64,000 bases of DNA from Sciscionella marina DSM 45152 (GTDB lineage: Bacteria > Actinomycetota > Actinomycetes > Mycobacteriales > Pseudonocardiaceae). The position numbers and the translations under genes were made by a program. The notes under the pieces were generated by a model. That model was not told the DNA's origin. It did no database searches and saw only the letters and a program-made list of their open reading frames with translations. This document shows, one piece after another, positions 9,106 through 17,636 of this stretch. Where the stretch lies: positions 210,508 to 274,507 of the forward strand of contig NZ_KB905436.1 of assembly GCF_000379465.1 (NCBI RefSeq), in the 5' to 3' direction. The stretch's first letter is position 1, and each line of letters starts with the position of its first letter.

Positions 9106-9142
9106 AACCGGGGACCGGAATGTCACCGGTACCCGGTTTTTG
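9106..9142. terminator. Bidirectional hairpin terminator between convergent operons
   Basis: A 13-bp stem with one mismatch (AACCGGGGACCGG, 7-nt loop, CCGGTACCCGGTT) is followed by a T run. It lies in the 52-bp gap between the convergent TIM-barrel and M20 genes, so it probably stops transcription from both sides. Confidence 0.75.
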
Positions 9143-9148
9143 GTGAGG

Positions 9149-10450
9149 TCAGCGAGAAAACCAGGATGCCGTCCCGGTGACGAGACGAATGACGCATTCC
9201 TCGATCGAGGCGAGCTCGACCCGTTCGTCCGCGCTGTGTAACCCTTCACCACGGGGACCGAGCACGATCGCGGGCGCCCACCCTCCGCCGTGCACGATCT
9301 TCGCGTCACACACCATGGTTCCCGCACGACTCGGCGCACCCGGGGCATTCACCCCCTGACTCCAGCGGAACGAGTCCACCAGCTCATCACCTACCGGCAG
9401 TTCGGCACCGCGGTGCCCGCCGGGCGGAATCACGACATCGACCTTGGCCTCGTCGTCGCCGACGGCTTCCTCGATCGCGGTGGTGATCGCTTGCGCCGCC
9501 TGTTGCTGGGTCTCGCCGGGCAGTACGCCCATCAGCCCACGCATGGTGGCCGATCCTGGCCGGGTCGCCAGCCATTCGCCACTGCTCACAAATCCGACAT
9601 TGACGAAGCCGGGGAGGTCGTCCGGGTCATAACCGCCCTCGGCGTGAGCGGTCGCCGTGCGCCGATGTTCGAGTTCGGTCAGCGCGGTCAGCACTCGGCC
9701 AAGCGGTGGGATCACCCCGTCGGCCCAGGACCGCCGCAGCATCCCGCCAGCACGGCCGGTGATCGTTACGCTGAACGCCTGGATACCGACATGCCGGTGT
9801 ATCACGCGCAGATCGGTCGGTTCGGTGAACACCACGGCGTCACCGCAGTGCCCGCGCTGCAGGCAGGCAAGCGTTCCGTTGCCACCGGATTCCTCCTCGA
9901 CCACGCTGCACAGGCTGACTTTGCCCGGCCAGGACCAGTGTCCGGCCAAGTACCGGTAGGCGAAGGCGGCGGCGATGAGCCCGCCTTTCATGTCCATGCT
10001 GCCGCGCCCGTGCAGCCAGCCATCGCGCTCTACGGGGGTGAATGGTTCCGTGGACCACGGTTGGCCGTCCGCGGGAACCACGTCCACATGTCCGTTGAGG
10101 ATGAGGTGCGCCCCTTCGGTGTCCCCGTGGCGTATCGCGAGGCATTCCAGTTCGGGCAATACATCCGCGTAGTCGGCATCCCGCTCGATCAACGGCGTCC
10201 AGAGCTGCTGAGCATCGACGGGAGCGCGCAGTCGTTCCACCGCCGCCCAGTCCGGGCGCCAACGATCGACCGCGCTGCCGGTGACCGTTCCCGCGATCTC
10301 CTGAACGAGATCCTGCACGGCGTTCTGTGCGACGGTGCCGGGAAAACTGCGGATCGCCACCGCATCCCCGACCGCCGTGTGCAGCTCGGTACGGCGAGCA
10401 CGCAGCCAGGAACGGATGTCATCGGTGATCTCGGATCGTGTTGCGGACAT
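9149..10450 (-). CDS. M20-family metallo-amidohydrolase (ArgE/DapE/carbamoylase type)
   Basis: The 433-residue protein has the full M20 metal set: GHVDVV (His, Asp), GRGSMDMKGG (Asp), EEES (catalytic Glu and ligand), TEPTDL (ligand) and LHSADERV (His near the C-terminus). M20 enzymes hydrolyse N-acyl or N-carbamoyl amino acids. The start is ATG 10450, with GGAGA 8 bp upstream and 13 bp between it and the previous stop; the open frame to 10483 would overlap that gene without a ribosome-binding site. It is the last gene of the aminotransferase operon. A carbamoylase-like role on a ring-opened product is plausible; a deacetylase role is not excluded. Confidence 0.88.
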   Translation of the reverse strand: MSATRSEITDDIRSWLRARRTELHTAVGDAVAIRSFPGTVAQNAVQDLVQEIAGTVTGSAVDRWRPDWAAVERLRAPVDAQQLWTPLIERDADYADVLPELECLAIRHGDTEGAHLILNGHVDVVPADGQPWSTEPFTPVERDGWLHGRGSMDMKGGLIAAAFAYRYLAGHWSWPGKVSLCSVVEEESGGNGTLACLQRGHCGDAVVFTEPTDLRVIHRHVGIQAFSVTITGRAGGMLRRSWADGVIPPLGRVLTALTELEHRRTATAHAEGGYDPDDLPGFVNVGFVSSGEWLATRPGSATMRGLMGVLPGETQQQAAQAITTAIEEAVGDDEAKVDVVIPPGGHRGAELPVGDELVDSFRWSQGVNAPGAPSRAGTMVCDAKIVHGGGWAPAIVLGPRGEGLHSADERVELASIEECVIRLVTGTASWFSR

Positions 10451-10463
10451 GCGTTTCTCCGTT

Positions 10464-11093
10464 TCAGATGCGGGCGATCGCACGGACCGGCGCCCCGTCG
10501 AGCCCGACCAGCGGCAGTGGAAGGCAGATGAGCTCGAACTGCTCGGGCAGCGCTTCGACGTTCACCAGGCATTCGACCAGCGCCGTCTCCTGGGTGAACA
10601 GTCGCCGGTGCAGCGCCGGATTGGTCTGTTCGTCACCGGGTGACGGGGTGTCGAGACCGATCAGCCGTGGCCCGAACGAGGCGAGATAGGCGATTGCTTC
10701 CTCGGTGAACACCGGCCAGTCACGGTAATAGTCGGCACCAGTCCGAGCGGACCACCCGGTGCGGAACACGAGCCGTTCCGCGTGCGCGAGTACCGCGGCG
10801 TGCTCGCGCAGGGTTTCGGTCCCGATCACGGAGCCCGGCGCCATGGGGCCCAGCGGTATCAGATGCGCGGGACCGACGCAGCGGTCGAGCTCGATCCGAT
10901 CTGCGGTCCGGGCACCGGCGAGGAAGTGCGCCGGTGCGTCGATATGGGTGCCCAGCTGGCTGAACAGCTGAACGTGCGCCATCGCCACACCGTCGTTGTC
11001 CACGGTGCGAAACGGCGTGAAGGCCGCGCCGGGTTCGCCGGGGTAGGCGGCCATTCCCGCGGCGATGGGCATGGTGAGATCGATGATGCTCAC
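10464..11093 (-). CDS. Cyclase-family metal-dependent hydrolase (kynurenine formamidase-like)
   Basis: The 209-residue protein carries the cyclase/KynB metal motif QLGTHIDAPAHFLAG at about residues 46-60, and the N-terminal IDLTMPIAAGMAAYPG element typical of PF04199 proteins. Relatives hydrolyse N-formyl amides, isatin or cyclic amides with a metal-bound water. The GTG start overlaps the stop of the tiny upstream ORF (GTGA at 11090-11093). Together with the M20 enzyme it gives this operon two separate amide-hydrolysing steps. The substrate is unknown. Confidence 0.85.
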   Translation of the reverse strand: MSIIDLTMPIAAGMAAYPGEPGAAFTPFRTVDNDGVAMAHVQLFSQLGTHIDAPAHFLAGARTADRIELDRCVGPAHLIPLGPMAPGSVIGTETLREHAAVLAHAERLVFRTGWSARTGADYYRDWPVFTEEAIAYLASFGPRLIGLDTPSPGDEQTNPALHRRLFTQETALVECLVNVEALPEQFELICLPLPLVGLDGAPVRAIARI

Positions 11094-11170
11094 GGTTTCT
11101 CCTCGCCGAGGCTCGTGATCATCGTTCGCCGGGCCACCGTGTCTTCTGGTTCGACGCCGAATCCGCTCAT
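11090..11170 (-). CDS. Tiny 26-residue ORF coupled at both ends
   Basis: A 26-codon ORF (starts MSGFGVEPEDTV, ends GEEKP) fills the 73-bp gap between the SDR and cyclase genes exactly. Its ATG overlaps the SDR stop (ATGA) and its TGA overlaps the cyclase GTG (GTGA). It has no match to any family I know. It may be a real microprotein, or simply a coupling device that carries ribosomes from one gene to the next. The GAGGAG near its 3' end is also a good ribosome-binding site for the cyclase gene. Confidence 0.4.
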   Translation of the reverse strand: MSGFGVEPEDTVARRTMITSLGEEKP

Positions 11171-11955
11171 ACGAGGCCTCCGGTGAGAGCGAACTCGGCG
11201 TTGGTCGCGGTCAGCCCGCCATCGGCCACGACGAGGCTGCCCGTCATGGCGCGGCTCTCACCACTGGCCAGCATGCCGACGATCGCGGCGATGTCCTCCG
11301 GTTCGGCGATGCGCCCCGCCGGATAGAGCCTCTCCATCTGCGCGCGTGCCGCCTGTGGATCCTCGGCAAGGTCCCACACCCGAGTGGTCAGCGGGGTTCG
11401 AACCGCTCCCGGACACACCGCGTTGACCCGGATACCGCGATCGGCGAAGGCGAGCGCAGCAGTGCGGGTCAGCTGCACGACCGCGCCCTTGCTCACGCAA
11501 TAGGCACCGAGCACCGGATCCGCGGTGAGGCCGAGGATGCTCGCCATGTTGACGATGGCGCCGTCGCACGCCAGTAGCCGGTCGGCCAGCTTGATCGCCC
11601 GGAACATCCCCACGACGTTTGTGTGCAGCACCGCGGAAAACTCCTCGACACTGGTGTCCAGCAGGGGCAGTTCGGGTTGGTGTGCCGCGTTGTTCACCAC
11701 GGCGCGCAGGGTGTGCCCGGACTTCTCGATGTGTTCGGCGACTCGGTTCCAGGTCTCGTCCCCGGTGACACTGCCGACCACTCCGGTGTGCTCACCGGCG
11801 AGATCGTCCGGCAGAGCGGGGGCATCGATGTCCACGCCGATCACCTGCCAGGCTCGCGCGGCGAACCATCGCGCACAGGCAGCCCCGATGCCGGCACGAG
11901 CGCCGGTGATGAGCACGGCGCGGCGGTCGGTTGCCTGGGCATCTGCTTGGTTCAT
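11167..11955 (-). CDS. Short-chain dehydrogenase/reductase
   Basis: This 262-residue classical SDR has the nucleotide-binding motif TGARAGIG at about residues 17-24, NNAA, the Ser/Tyr/Lys catalytic set (NMASILG, YCVSK) and a C-terminal DGG. It should oxidise an alcohol or reduce a carbonyl with NAD(P). Its ATG overlaps the aminotransferase stop (ATGA), and its own stop overlaps the tiny ORF. In the operon it could act on the semialdehyde or hydroxy acid made by the aminotransferase; the substrate cannot be told from sequence. Confidence 0.9.
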   Translation of the reverse strand: MNQADAQATDRRAVLITGARAGIGAACARWFAARAWQVIGVDIDAPALPDDLAGEHTGVVGSVTGDETWNRVAEHIEKSGHTLRAVVNNAAHQPELPLLDTSVEEFSAVLHTNVVGMFRAIKLADRLLACDGAIVNMASILGLTADPVLGAYCVSKGAVVQLTRTAALAFADRGIRVNAVCPGAVRTPLTTRVWDLAEDPQAARAQMERLYPAGRIAEPEDIAAIVGMLASGESRAMTGSLVVADGGLTATNAEFALTGGLV

Positions 11956-13277
11956 GCGGATTCCTCCGGATTCTTCTTCGCTTCGCCGACGGCGAGATGC
12001 AGTGCGGTCAGGAAATCGTCGGAGTCAGTTTCGGTCATCGGCGTCGAAAGGCAGCCTGTGCCACGCGCATTGATGTGCACCCCGCGGGCGAGCAGACCGG
12101 TGCGAATCCGTGCCCACGTCGCGGTGTCGGCGCCGCACCAGGTGCGGTAATCGCGTACCGGAGGACCGGCGAGCGAAATGTTGAACATCGAACCGGAACC
12201 GTTCACCGCGACCGGTACGGCATGTTCGGCGAACACCGCCGCGATACCGCTGCGGAACTTCGCGCCGATCGAGTTCAACGCCTCGATTTCGTCGGGACCG
12301 AAGTCGCGCATGGTGACCAGCCCAGCGGCAAGTCCGACGTTGAACGCGGTGAAAGTGCCGGTCTGCGGGATCCGCGGGGCGAATCCGTCGAAGGCCGTCA
12401 TGATCTCGGCGCGCCCTCCAAAGGCCGCCAACGGCATGCCGCCACCCATGATCTTGCCGAGAGTGACCAGGTCAGGAAACACACCATGCGTTCGCTGGGC
12501 GCCGCCGAGGTCCAGGCGCATACTCTGGATCTCGTCGAGGATCAGCAGCGCCCCGTGCCGGTGCGCGGTCTCGGCGAGAAAGGCGAGGAACCCCGGTTCG
12601 GCGGTGATCAGTCCCGCGTTGCCCAGGAACGGTTCGGCCACCACGGCCGCGATCTCGTCCCCGTGTTCGGCAAACACGCGGGATACGCTCGCCCGATCGT
12701 TGTAGACCGCCACCAGCGTGGACGTCTCCGCAAGGCCGGCACTGTTCGGCTCGCCGCGTCCATAGGTGCCCGCGGCGAGCGGTTCGGCTCCGATGGACTG
12801 TTGTACCTCGTCGCCGCTGCCATGGAATCCACCCTCGAACTTCAGCAGCCGGGGCCGTCCGGTGAACGCCCGCGCCGCTCGCACCGCGAAAATGATCGCC
12901 TCGGTACCGGAAAGCGCGAACCGCAACCGCTGCATGGCAGGGAACCGGCCCGCGAGCAACTCCGCGAACTCGTATTCGCCGGGACATGGCGCCCCGAGCG
13001 CGGATCCTCGCCGCAGCGCCCCGATCGCGGCCTCGACGCTCGGAGCGTGCGCATGCCCATGGATCAGGCTCGTGTAGTTGTTGACCAGGTCGAGATACCG
13101 ATTGCCGTCCACGTCCCAGAGGTATTGCCCCGCCCCGTGCTCGGCGAACACCGGATACGGGGCGTAGGCCAGGGTCTGACGGGAAACACCCGTCGGAATC
13201 CGGTCGAGCGCCCTCCTATATGAGGTTCGCGAACCTGGCGTGCCGGCCCGGAAGGCTTTCACCGGGTTCTTCGTCAT
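11952..13277 (-). CDS. Class III aminotransferase (glutamate-1-semialdehyde aminomutase-like)
   Basis: The 441-residue PLP enzyme has the DEIQSMRLDLGG segment (Asp that binds the pyridine nitrogen) and the Schiff-base lysine in VTLGKIMGGGMPLAAFGG; the GTEAIIFAVRAARA segment is typical of HemL-like members. The start is ATG 13277, with GGAG 5 bp upstream. Non-HemL relatives in such operons transaminate beta-amino acids or omega-amino compounds to semialdehydes. It is the first gene of a coupled operon with an SDR, a tiny ORF, a cyclase-type hydrolase and an M20 enzyme. No heme genes are nearby, so a biosynthetic hemL role is unlikely. Confidence 0.88.
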   Translation of the reverse strand: MTKNPVKAFRAGTPGSRTSYRRALDRIPTGVSRQTLAYAPYPVFAEHGAGQYLWDVDGNRYLDLVNNYTSLIHGHAHAPSVEAAIGALRRGSALGAPCPGEYEFAELLAGRFPAMQRLRFALSGTEAIIFAVRAARAFTGRPRLLKFEGGFHGSGDEVQQSIGAEPLAAGTYGRGEPNSAGLAETSTLVAVYNDRASVSRVFAEHGDEIAAVVAEPFLGNAGLITAEPGFLAFLAETAHRHGALLILDEIQSMRLDLGGAQRTHGVFPDLVTLGKIMGGGMPLAAFGGRAEIMTAFDGFAPRIPQTGTFTAFNVGLAAGLVTMRDFGPDEIEALNSIGAKFRSGIAAVFAEHAVPVAVNGSGSMFNISLAGPPVRDYRTWCGADTATWARIRTGLLARGVHINARGTGCLSTPMTETDSDDFLTALHLAVGEAKKNPEESA

Positions 13278-13312
13278 GGTCACTCCGTTGCAGACGGGAA
13301 CGAGTGGCCTCC

Positions 13313-13341
13313 TGTCTACCAACACCTCTGACTATTGGCAA
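13313..13341 (-). promoter_or_regulatory. Promoter of the aminotransferase operon
   Basis: TTGCCA (13336-13341) and TAGACA (13313-13318) on the minus strand are 17 bp apart. The hexamers and the adjoining operator closely copy the MFS promoter at 7012-7055. Transcription would start near 13306, leaving a short leader that includes the GGAG before ATG 13277. Confidence 0.55.
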
Positions 13342-13344
13342 TAC

Positions 13345-13355
13345 CGGTAAGACCA
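13345..13355 (+). promoter_or_regulatory. FadR/GntR-type operator, site 3
   Basis: CGGTAAGACCA lies directly upstream of the aminotransferase promoter -35. It differs from site 1 at one position, and the preceding TGGCAATAC is identical in both. Confidence 0.65.
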
Positions 13356-13386
13356 TTTACTCTCTTTCACGGCTACATTTGATGTC

Positions 13387-13397
13387 TGGTCATACCG
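13387..13397 (-). promoter_or_regulatory. FadR/GntR-type operator, site 4
   Basis: The minus strand reads CGGTATGACCA, 10 of 11 identical to site 3. It lies about 50 bp upstream of the APC permease start, on the permease side of the divergent region. Confidence 0.6.
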
Positions 13398-13447
13398 GAT
13401 ACGCCCATGTACCAGCAGCCGCATGCCCCACGAACAGGACGGTGACC

Positions 13448-14920
13448 ATGACCGAGACGAGCAAGGGTGCTCTGCACTCCGGCAAACTCGGGACCGGCGG
13501 CCTCGTGCTGTTCGTCCTGGCGTGCGTCACCCCGATGAGCGCGATCGTCTCGATCGTGCCGCTGGGGATCTTCCTCGGCAATGGAGCAGGATTCCCGGGG
13601 GCGGTGATCGTCGCCGGGATCATCATGCTCTGTTTCGCCGTCGGTTTCGTCGCTATGAGCCGCCACATCGCCGACGCAGGCGCGTTTTATGCTTACGTCG
13701 CCCGTGGCCTCGGCAGGCCCGCCGGCGTCGCCGCTTCCTTTTTCGCGTTGCTCGCCTACAACGCCTCGTTCTGGAGTCTCGGCGCGGCGCTCGGCTACTT
13801 CCTCCGCGCGCTGTTCCGGGACACCGGTCTGGACTTGCCTTGGCTTGCCTGGACGATCCTGGCCCTGCTGGTGGTCGCAGTGCTGGGCAGGCGCAGCATC
13901 GATCTCAGTGTCAAAGTCGTCGGGGTGGCGGTCCTGTTGGAGGTCGCGGCAATCGTCGTGGTCGCGGTCGCTATCGTCGCCACCCGTGGCGCGGAGTCGT
14001 TTTCCCTCGCCTCGTTCCGTCCCCCGGTATTGACCTCGGGTTCGGTCGGTATCGCGCTGATGTTCGCCTGCAATATGTTCATCGGCTTCGAGGCAACCGC
14101 CATCTTCCGCCAGGAAAGCCGCGATCCGGGACGCGATGTCCCGCGAGCGACCTACCTCGCTGTCGTCGTGATCGCGGTGTTCTACACGATTGCCGCACTG
14201 ATCCTGATCGGCAGCGTCGGCGGCTCGCATGTCCTGGAGGCGATGCACGGCGATCCCGGCAACTTCGTCTCGGCGTTGACCGAACGTTTCGTCGGCCGAC
14301 CGTGGCGCATCGTCATCCAGGTACTCGTAGTGACGAGCATGTTCGCCGCACTGCTCGGAATCCACAACGCAGCATCCCGGTACTTCTACGCGCTCGGCGG
14401 GGAGGGGTTGCTTCCGCGCAGGCTCGCGCGGGTGCATCCACGATGGAATTCCCCGGCTACGGCAAGCGGATTCCAGATCGCAATCGCGGTGGTGATGATT
14501 GTCGCCTTCGGGCTCGCCGGAGCGGATCCGCTGCTGACCGTCAACACGAGCTTCGTCGGCCTCTCCACGGTTGCCCTGCTCTGCCTGGAGACCGCGGTCG
14601 CCGTGGCCGCCATCGTCTTCTTCTACCGGCGCGGTCATCGAGGCCCGGTCCTGCTCGGCTGTACCGCACTCGGCGCCGTGGGCCTGGCGGCCGTGACCGT
14701 TCTCGCGGTGGCGAACTATTCGGTACTCAGTGGCAGCGGATCCACGGTGATCAACGCACTCCCACTCACGCTGCCGGTCATCGCCGCCGGAGGTATAGGT
14801 TACGCGCTCGTGTTACGCAGACGCAGGCCGCGAACCTACGCCGCCATCGCTGCCACAGAGCCCGTGGAAAAGACGGACGGACCTATCGAGGTGGTGCGGC
14901 CTGACCGGCATGACCGCTGA
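13448..14920 (+). CDS. APC-superfamily amino acid/amine permease
   Basis: This 490-residue integral membrane protein has about 12 hydrophobic segments. The first helix has the broken GTGGLVLFVLACVTPMSA pattern, and GFEATAIFRQESRDPGRDVPRA is a consensus APC loop. It would import an amino acid, amine or related cationic compound across the plasma membrane. The start is ATG 13448 with an AGGACGG site upstream; a GTG two codons earlier is possible. It diverges from the aminotransferase operon across operator sites 3 and 4, and the GntR gene follows 46 bp after it. It probably brings in the substrate of the aminotransferase or hydrolases. Confidence 0.88.
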   Translation: MTETSKGALHSGKLGTGGLVLFVLACVTPMSAIVSIVPLGIFLGNGAGFPGAVIVAGIIMLCFAVGFVAMSRHIADAGAFYAYVARGLGRPAGVAASFFALLAYNASFWSLGAALGYFLRALFRDTGLDLPWLAWTILALLVVAVLGRRSIDLSVKVVGVAVLLEVAAIVVVAVAIVATRGAESFSLASFRPPVLTSGSVGIALMFACNMFIGFEATAIFRQESRDPGRDVPRATYLAVVVIAVFYTIAALILIGSVGGSHVLEAMHGDPGNFVSALTERFVGRPWRIVIQVLVVTSMFAALLGIHNAASRYFYALGGEGLLPRRLARVHPRWNSPATASGFQIAIAVVMIVAFGLAGADPLLTVNTSFVGLSTVALLCLETAVAVAAIVFFYRRGHRGPVLLGCTALGAVGLAAVTVLAVANYSVLSGSGSTVINALPLTLPVIAAGGIGYALVLRRRRPRTYAAIAATEPVEKTDGPIEVVRPDRHDR

Positions 14921-14966
14921 CCTAACATAGCGGTACCGGCACGTCACGAGCAGGAACGGAGCGCAA

Positions 14967-15632
14967 GTGCCACCTAACCAGAAGGAACCGCAGGCGAAGA
15001 GGGTCGCACGGCTCATCATCGAGGACATCAGCAGCGGCAAGTACGCTGTCGGCACCCGTTTGCCGAGCGAGCGGCAACTGGCAGTGGACTTCAGTGTCTC
15101 CCGTCCCGTCATCCGCGAGGCGATCTCCACCATCATCGGCCACGGAATCCTCGAAGCACAAATGGGGCGCGGCATTTTCGTCACCGCGGAGCCCGGCGAA
15201 GGTACCCCCACCGAACAGACGAGTCTGCAAGATGTGATCAACGTGCGCGAGGTGCTCGAGAGCGGTGCCCTGCGGTTGTCCGCGCGCCGCAACAACGAGG
15301 CCAGCATCAAGAAGGTTGCCACGATCCTCGAACAACTCGGTGACGCCGTCGCCGCCCGAGCCGATACCGCCGAATTGGACAGCGCGCTACACACCGCCAT
15401 CGTCGAAGCGAGCGGAAGCGCTACCCTCGCGTCACTTTGGCAGAATCTCCAGCAACAGATCGACGCCACGATTCGCATTTCCCCGCACGGACACACCATG
15501 AGCACCAAGATCTTCACCATGCACCGCACCCTCGCGGAAGGAGTGACCGCAGGGACACTGGACGAAGCCCTCACCGCCTGCGAACAATTGCACGAGCAAA
15601 ACCGCGAGTTCCTGCGCGGACTGCTCGGCTAA
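14967..15632 (+). CDS. FadR-subfamily GntR transcriptional regulator
   Basis: The 221-residue protein has an N-terminal winged helix (GTRLPSERQLAVDFSVSRPV, then the GRGIFV wing) and a C-terminal helical FCD domain. Candidate FCD metal ligands are the Asp and His of DSALHTAIVEAS, the His of MHRTL and the His of CEQLHEQN. The start is GTG 14967 with GGAG about 7 bp upstream. FCD regulators usually repress until a small carboxylate binds. The four GGT-N3-ACC operators in the two nearby divergent promoter regions fit this subfamily well, so it is the likely master regulator of the nucleoside/amine block. Confidence 0.92.
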   Translation: MPPNQKEPQAKRVARLIIEDISSGKYAVGTRLPSERQLAVDFSVSRPVIREAISTIIGHGILEAQMGRGIFVTAEPGEGTPTEQTSLQDVINVREVLESGALRLSARRNNEASIKKVATILEQLGDAVAARADTAELDSALHTAIVEASGSATLASLWQNLQQQIDATIRISPHGHTMSTKIFTMHRTLAEGVTAGTLDEALTACEQLHEQNREFLRGLLG

Positions 15633-16252
15633 GCGAGACTGCCACGGAAATCGTGCTCGAACGCAGCCTGGTCATCGGCATCACCTACGCCGTCCACACG
15701 CGGATGCGAAATACCAGACGAGCCACCAGCACCGAACTCCACACACTTCAAGCCCCAGACACCGAGACTTCACCACCCGACGGCTGAAGATGATCCGGTC
15801 GTGTGTTCAGCAAACCACGCACTTGGTCAACAACGGCGTCGACAGCTGGGCCTTCTGTTCGGGTTGTTCGAACCGAACGTTGCGCCACACTCCGATTCGA
15901 ACCGCAAGCCTTCACCGTATCCTGATCACACGGGGACTTGTGCGGCTAATCAGACAGACCCCGACGTGTCGTGCACACCACGGGTACGTGTCGATGACGA
16001 CCGCCGGAAACACCGTTACCACGGCTGTGGCGCACTCTTCGTAGTTTCGGTTCCCCTCCGGCAGTGTGCGTTAGCGGAAGTGGTCGCGGTCGGCCCATCT
16101 GAACATCCGGCGCTTGCTTCCTGCGCACCCGCTCGACCGGTTGAGCGGATTGGTCCGTTGAGCCATACGAGGGGAACGCTGCGGATCGGGTAAGAGAATT
16201 CCAGACGAGGTCCGGAGCCCGGTTGCCTTTCTCGGTACGGCTGGAGGGCCCG
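15633..16252. other. 620-bp intergenic region, no gene recognised
   Basis: Short open frames here overlap each other on both strands and have no family resemblance or convincing ribosome-binding sites. I see no clear promoter, hairpin terminator or RNA gene. Confidence 0.5.
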
Positions 16253-17632
16253 TCACCGGATGCGATGGACCGCGAATCTCGAGCGGGTGCTATCGAACCT
16301 GTCCTTTCCGAGCACCACGTACCGCTTCGAAGCGGCGATCACCTTGCCGGGCAGGCGGCCGAGCGAGTTGCCCGCCTCGTCGTAGCACGCCGATTCGCCG
16401 GTTTCCGGGCCCTCCACGAAGATCCGGCCTCCAGCCAACGCACTGACCTCGTCGCCTGGCACCTCCTTCGCCGACAACGTCTGCCCGCCCGTGGGAGCAC
16501 GCACCACAGACAGCCGCTGGCGCCGGTCCGTGGTGCGCAGACACGCGACCGTGTCGCGGTCACCGGCGCAGACGCCGGAGTCCGGTGCGACCGCAAGCCG
16601 GTTACCGCTGTCTGCGTCGAGGAACACGGTGCGCTGCGGGCTGTTCCGCCCCTGCACGGCCACCGGCACGATCGAGCCGTGTGTCGCCCACGAATTGGTG
16701 TGTGCCGCCGATTGGGAGGGCAGGTAACGGTCGGCCAGGGTCCATCGTTGCGCGCCGGTGGACAGATCGAGCGCCACGACATGCGGCCGCGATCCGGGCC
16801 AGACGCGCGTACCACAGCCGGCCACCACGTTCCCGGCGACGATCTCGGGAAGAAGACCGTCCTCCGTATTCTTGGTCCAGCGGACGCGTCCGGTGTCGAG
16901 GTCGACCGCGGTAAGGCGCACCTCCGTCTCCGCGTTGCACTCACCGGCGTCCCAGCGCTGCGCGAACACCAGAGTCGATCCGCTGACCTGCCATTCGCGC
17001 AGACCGAGCACGTGGTCGTGGCTGCCGGGTCCAGGCAGCTCGGCGACGGGGACCGCTCGCTTCACCTGCCCGTTCGCGGAGAGCACGACGAGTCTGTCCT
17101 TGTGGTTCGGGGCACCATGCGGATCGTGGTACTGCACCACGATCGACCAGTCCTCGTCCGATCCGGTCACGTGCAGCCGGTGACTCGGATCGGAGAACAC
17201 CGCGCCGTGCAGGCCGGGCACCGGCTCGCCGAAGCTCAGCGCCCACCGTTGCGTGCCGCTGTCCGCGTCGAGCACCGCGATCCGTGTGCTGGACTCGTCC
17301 TCCTCGTCGGCGCCGAGAGCGACGATGGCGTCGCCATGTACCTCCACCTGTTCGGCTCTGGCGACCGAACCGTGCCGGATACTCTCCCAGGGGTCAGGTG
17401 CCAGGTTCAGTGCCGGCACGCGCGGCGGGTGATCGGCGAACGGCGTCGGTCTGCCCGTGCTGCTGCGCGGGCTCTCCGTCTGCCGGTCCGCGCTCGGGCC
17501 GCAGCCGGTGAGCACGGCCAGCAGCACAGTGACAGCGGTCAGCAGGATCGCTCGGGGAACGCCACGCACCGCCGCAGTGCGCGAAAACCCGCGTCCGACC
17601 GTGTTCATCGGCTGCCACGCATCGTCCGGCAT
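16253..17632 (-). CDS. PQQ-like beta-propeller lipoprotein
   Basis: This protein of about 459 residues starts with a signal peptide and a lipobox LLAVLTGC (Cys at about residue 44), so it should be anchored outside the plasma membrane. The body carries repeated propeller strands of the form VLDADSGTQRW, AVDLDTGRVRW, ALDLSTGAQRW and FLDADSGNR, typical of PQQ-binding-like (BamB/Ser-Thr-kinase sensor type) propellers without an enzyme signature. The start is ATG 17632, 4 bp after the upstream stop; an internal Met at 17608 is possible. It is probably co-transcribed with the membrane protein upstream. The role is unknown. Confidence 0.8.
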   Translation of the reverse strand: MPDDAWQPMNTVGRGFSRTAAVRGVPRAILLTAVTVLLAVLTGCGPSADRQTESPRSSTGRPTPFADHPPRVPALNLAPDPWESIRHGSVARAEQVEVHGDAIVALGADEEDESSTRIAVLDADSGTQRWALSFGEPVPGLHGAVFSDPSHRLHVTGSDEDWSIVVQYHDPHGAPNHKDRLVVLSANGQVKRAVPVAELPGPGSHDHVLGLREWQVSGSTLVFAQRWDAGECNAETEVRLTAVDLDTGRVRWTKNTEDGLLPEIVAGNVVAGCGTRVWPGSRPHVVALDLSTGAQRWTLADRYLPSQSAAHTNSWATHGSIVPVAVQGRNSPQRTVFLDADSGNRLAVAPDSGVCAGDRDTVACLRTTDRRQRLSVVRAPTGGQTLSAKEVPGDEVSALAGGRIFVEGPETGESACYDEAGNSLGRLPGKVIAASKRYVVLGKDRFDSTRSRFAVHRIR

Positions 17633-17636
17633 CCCC

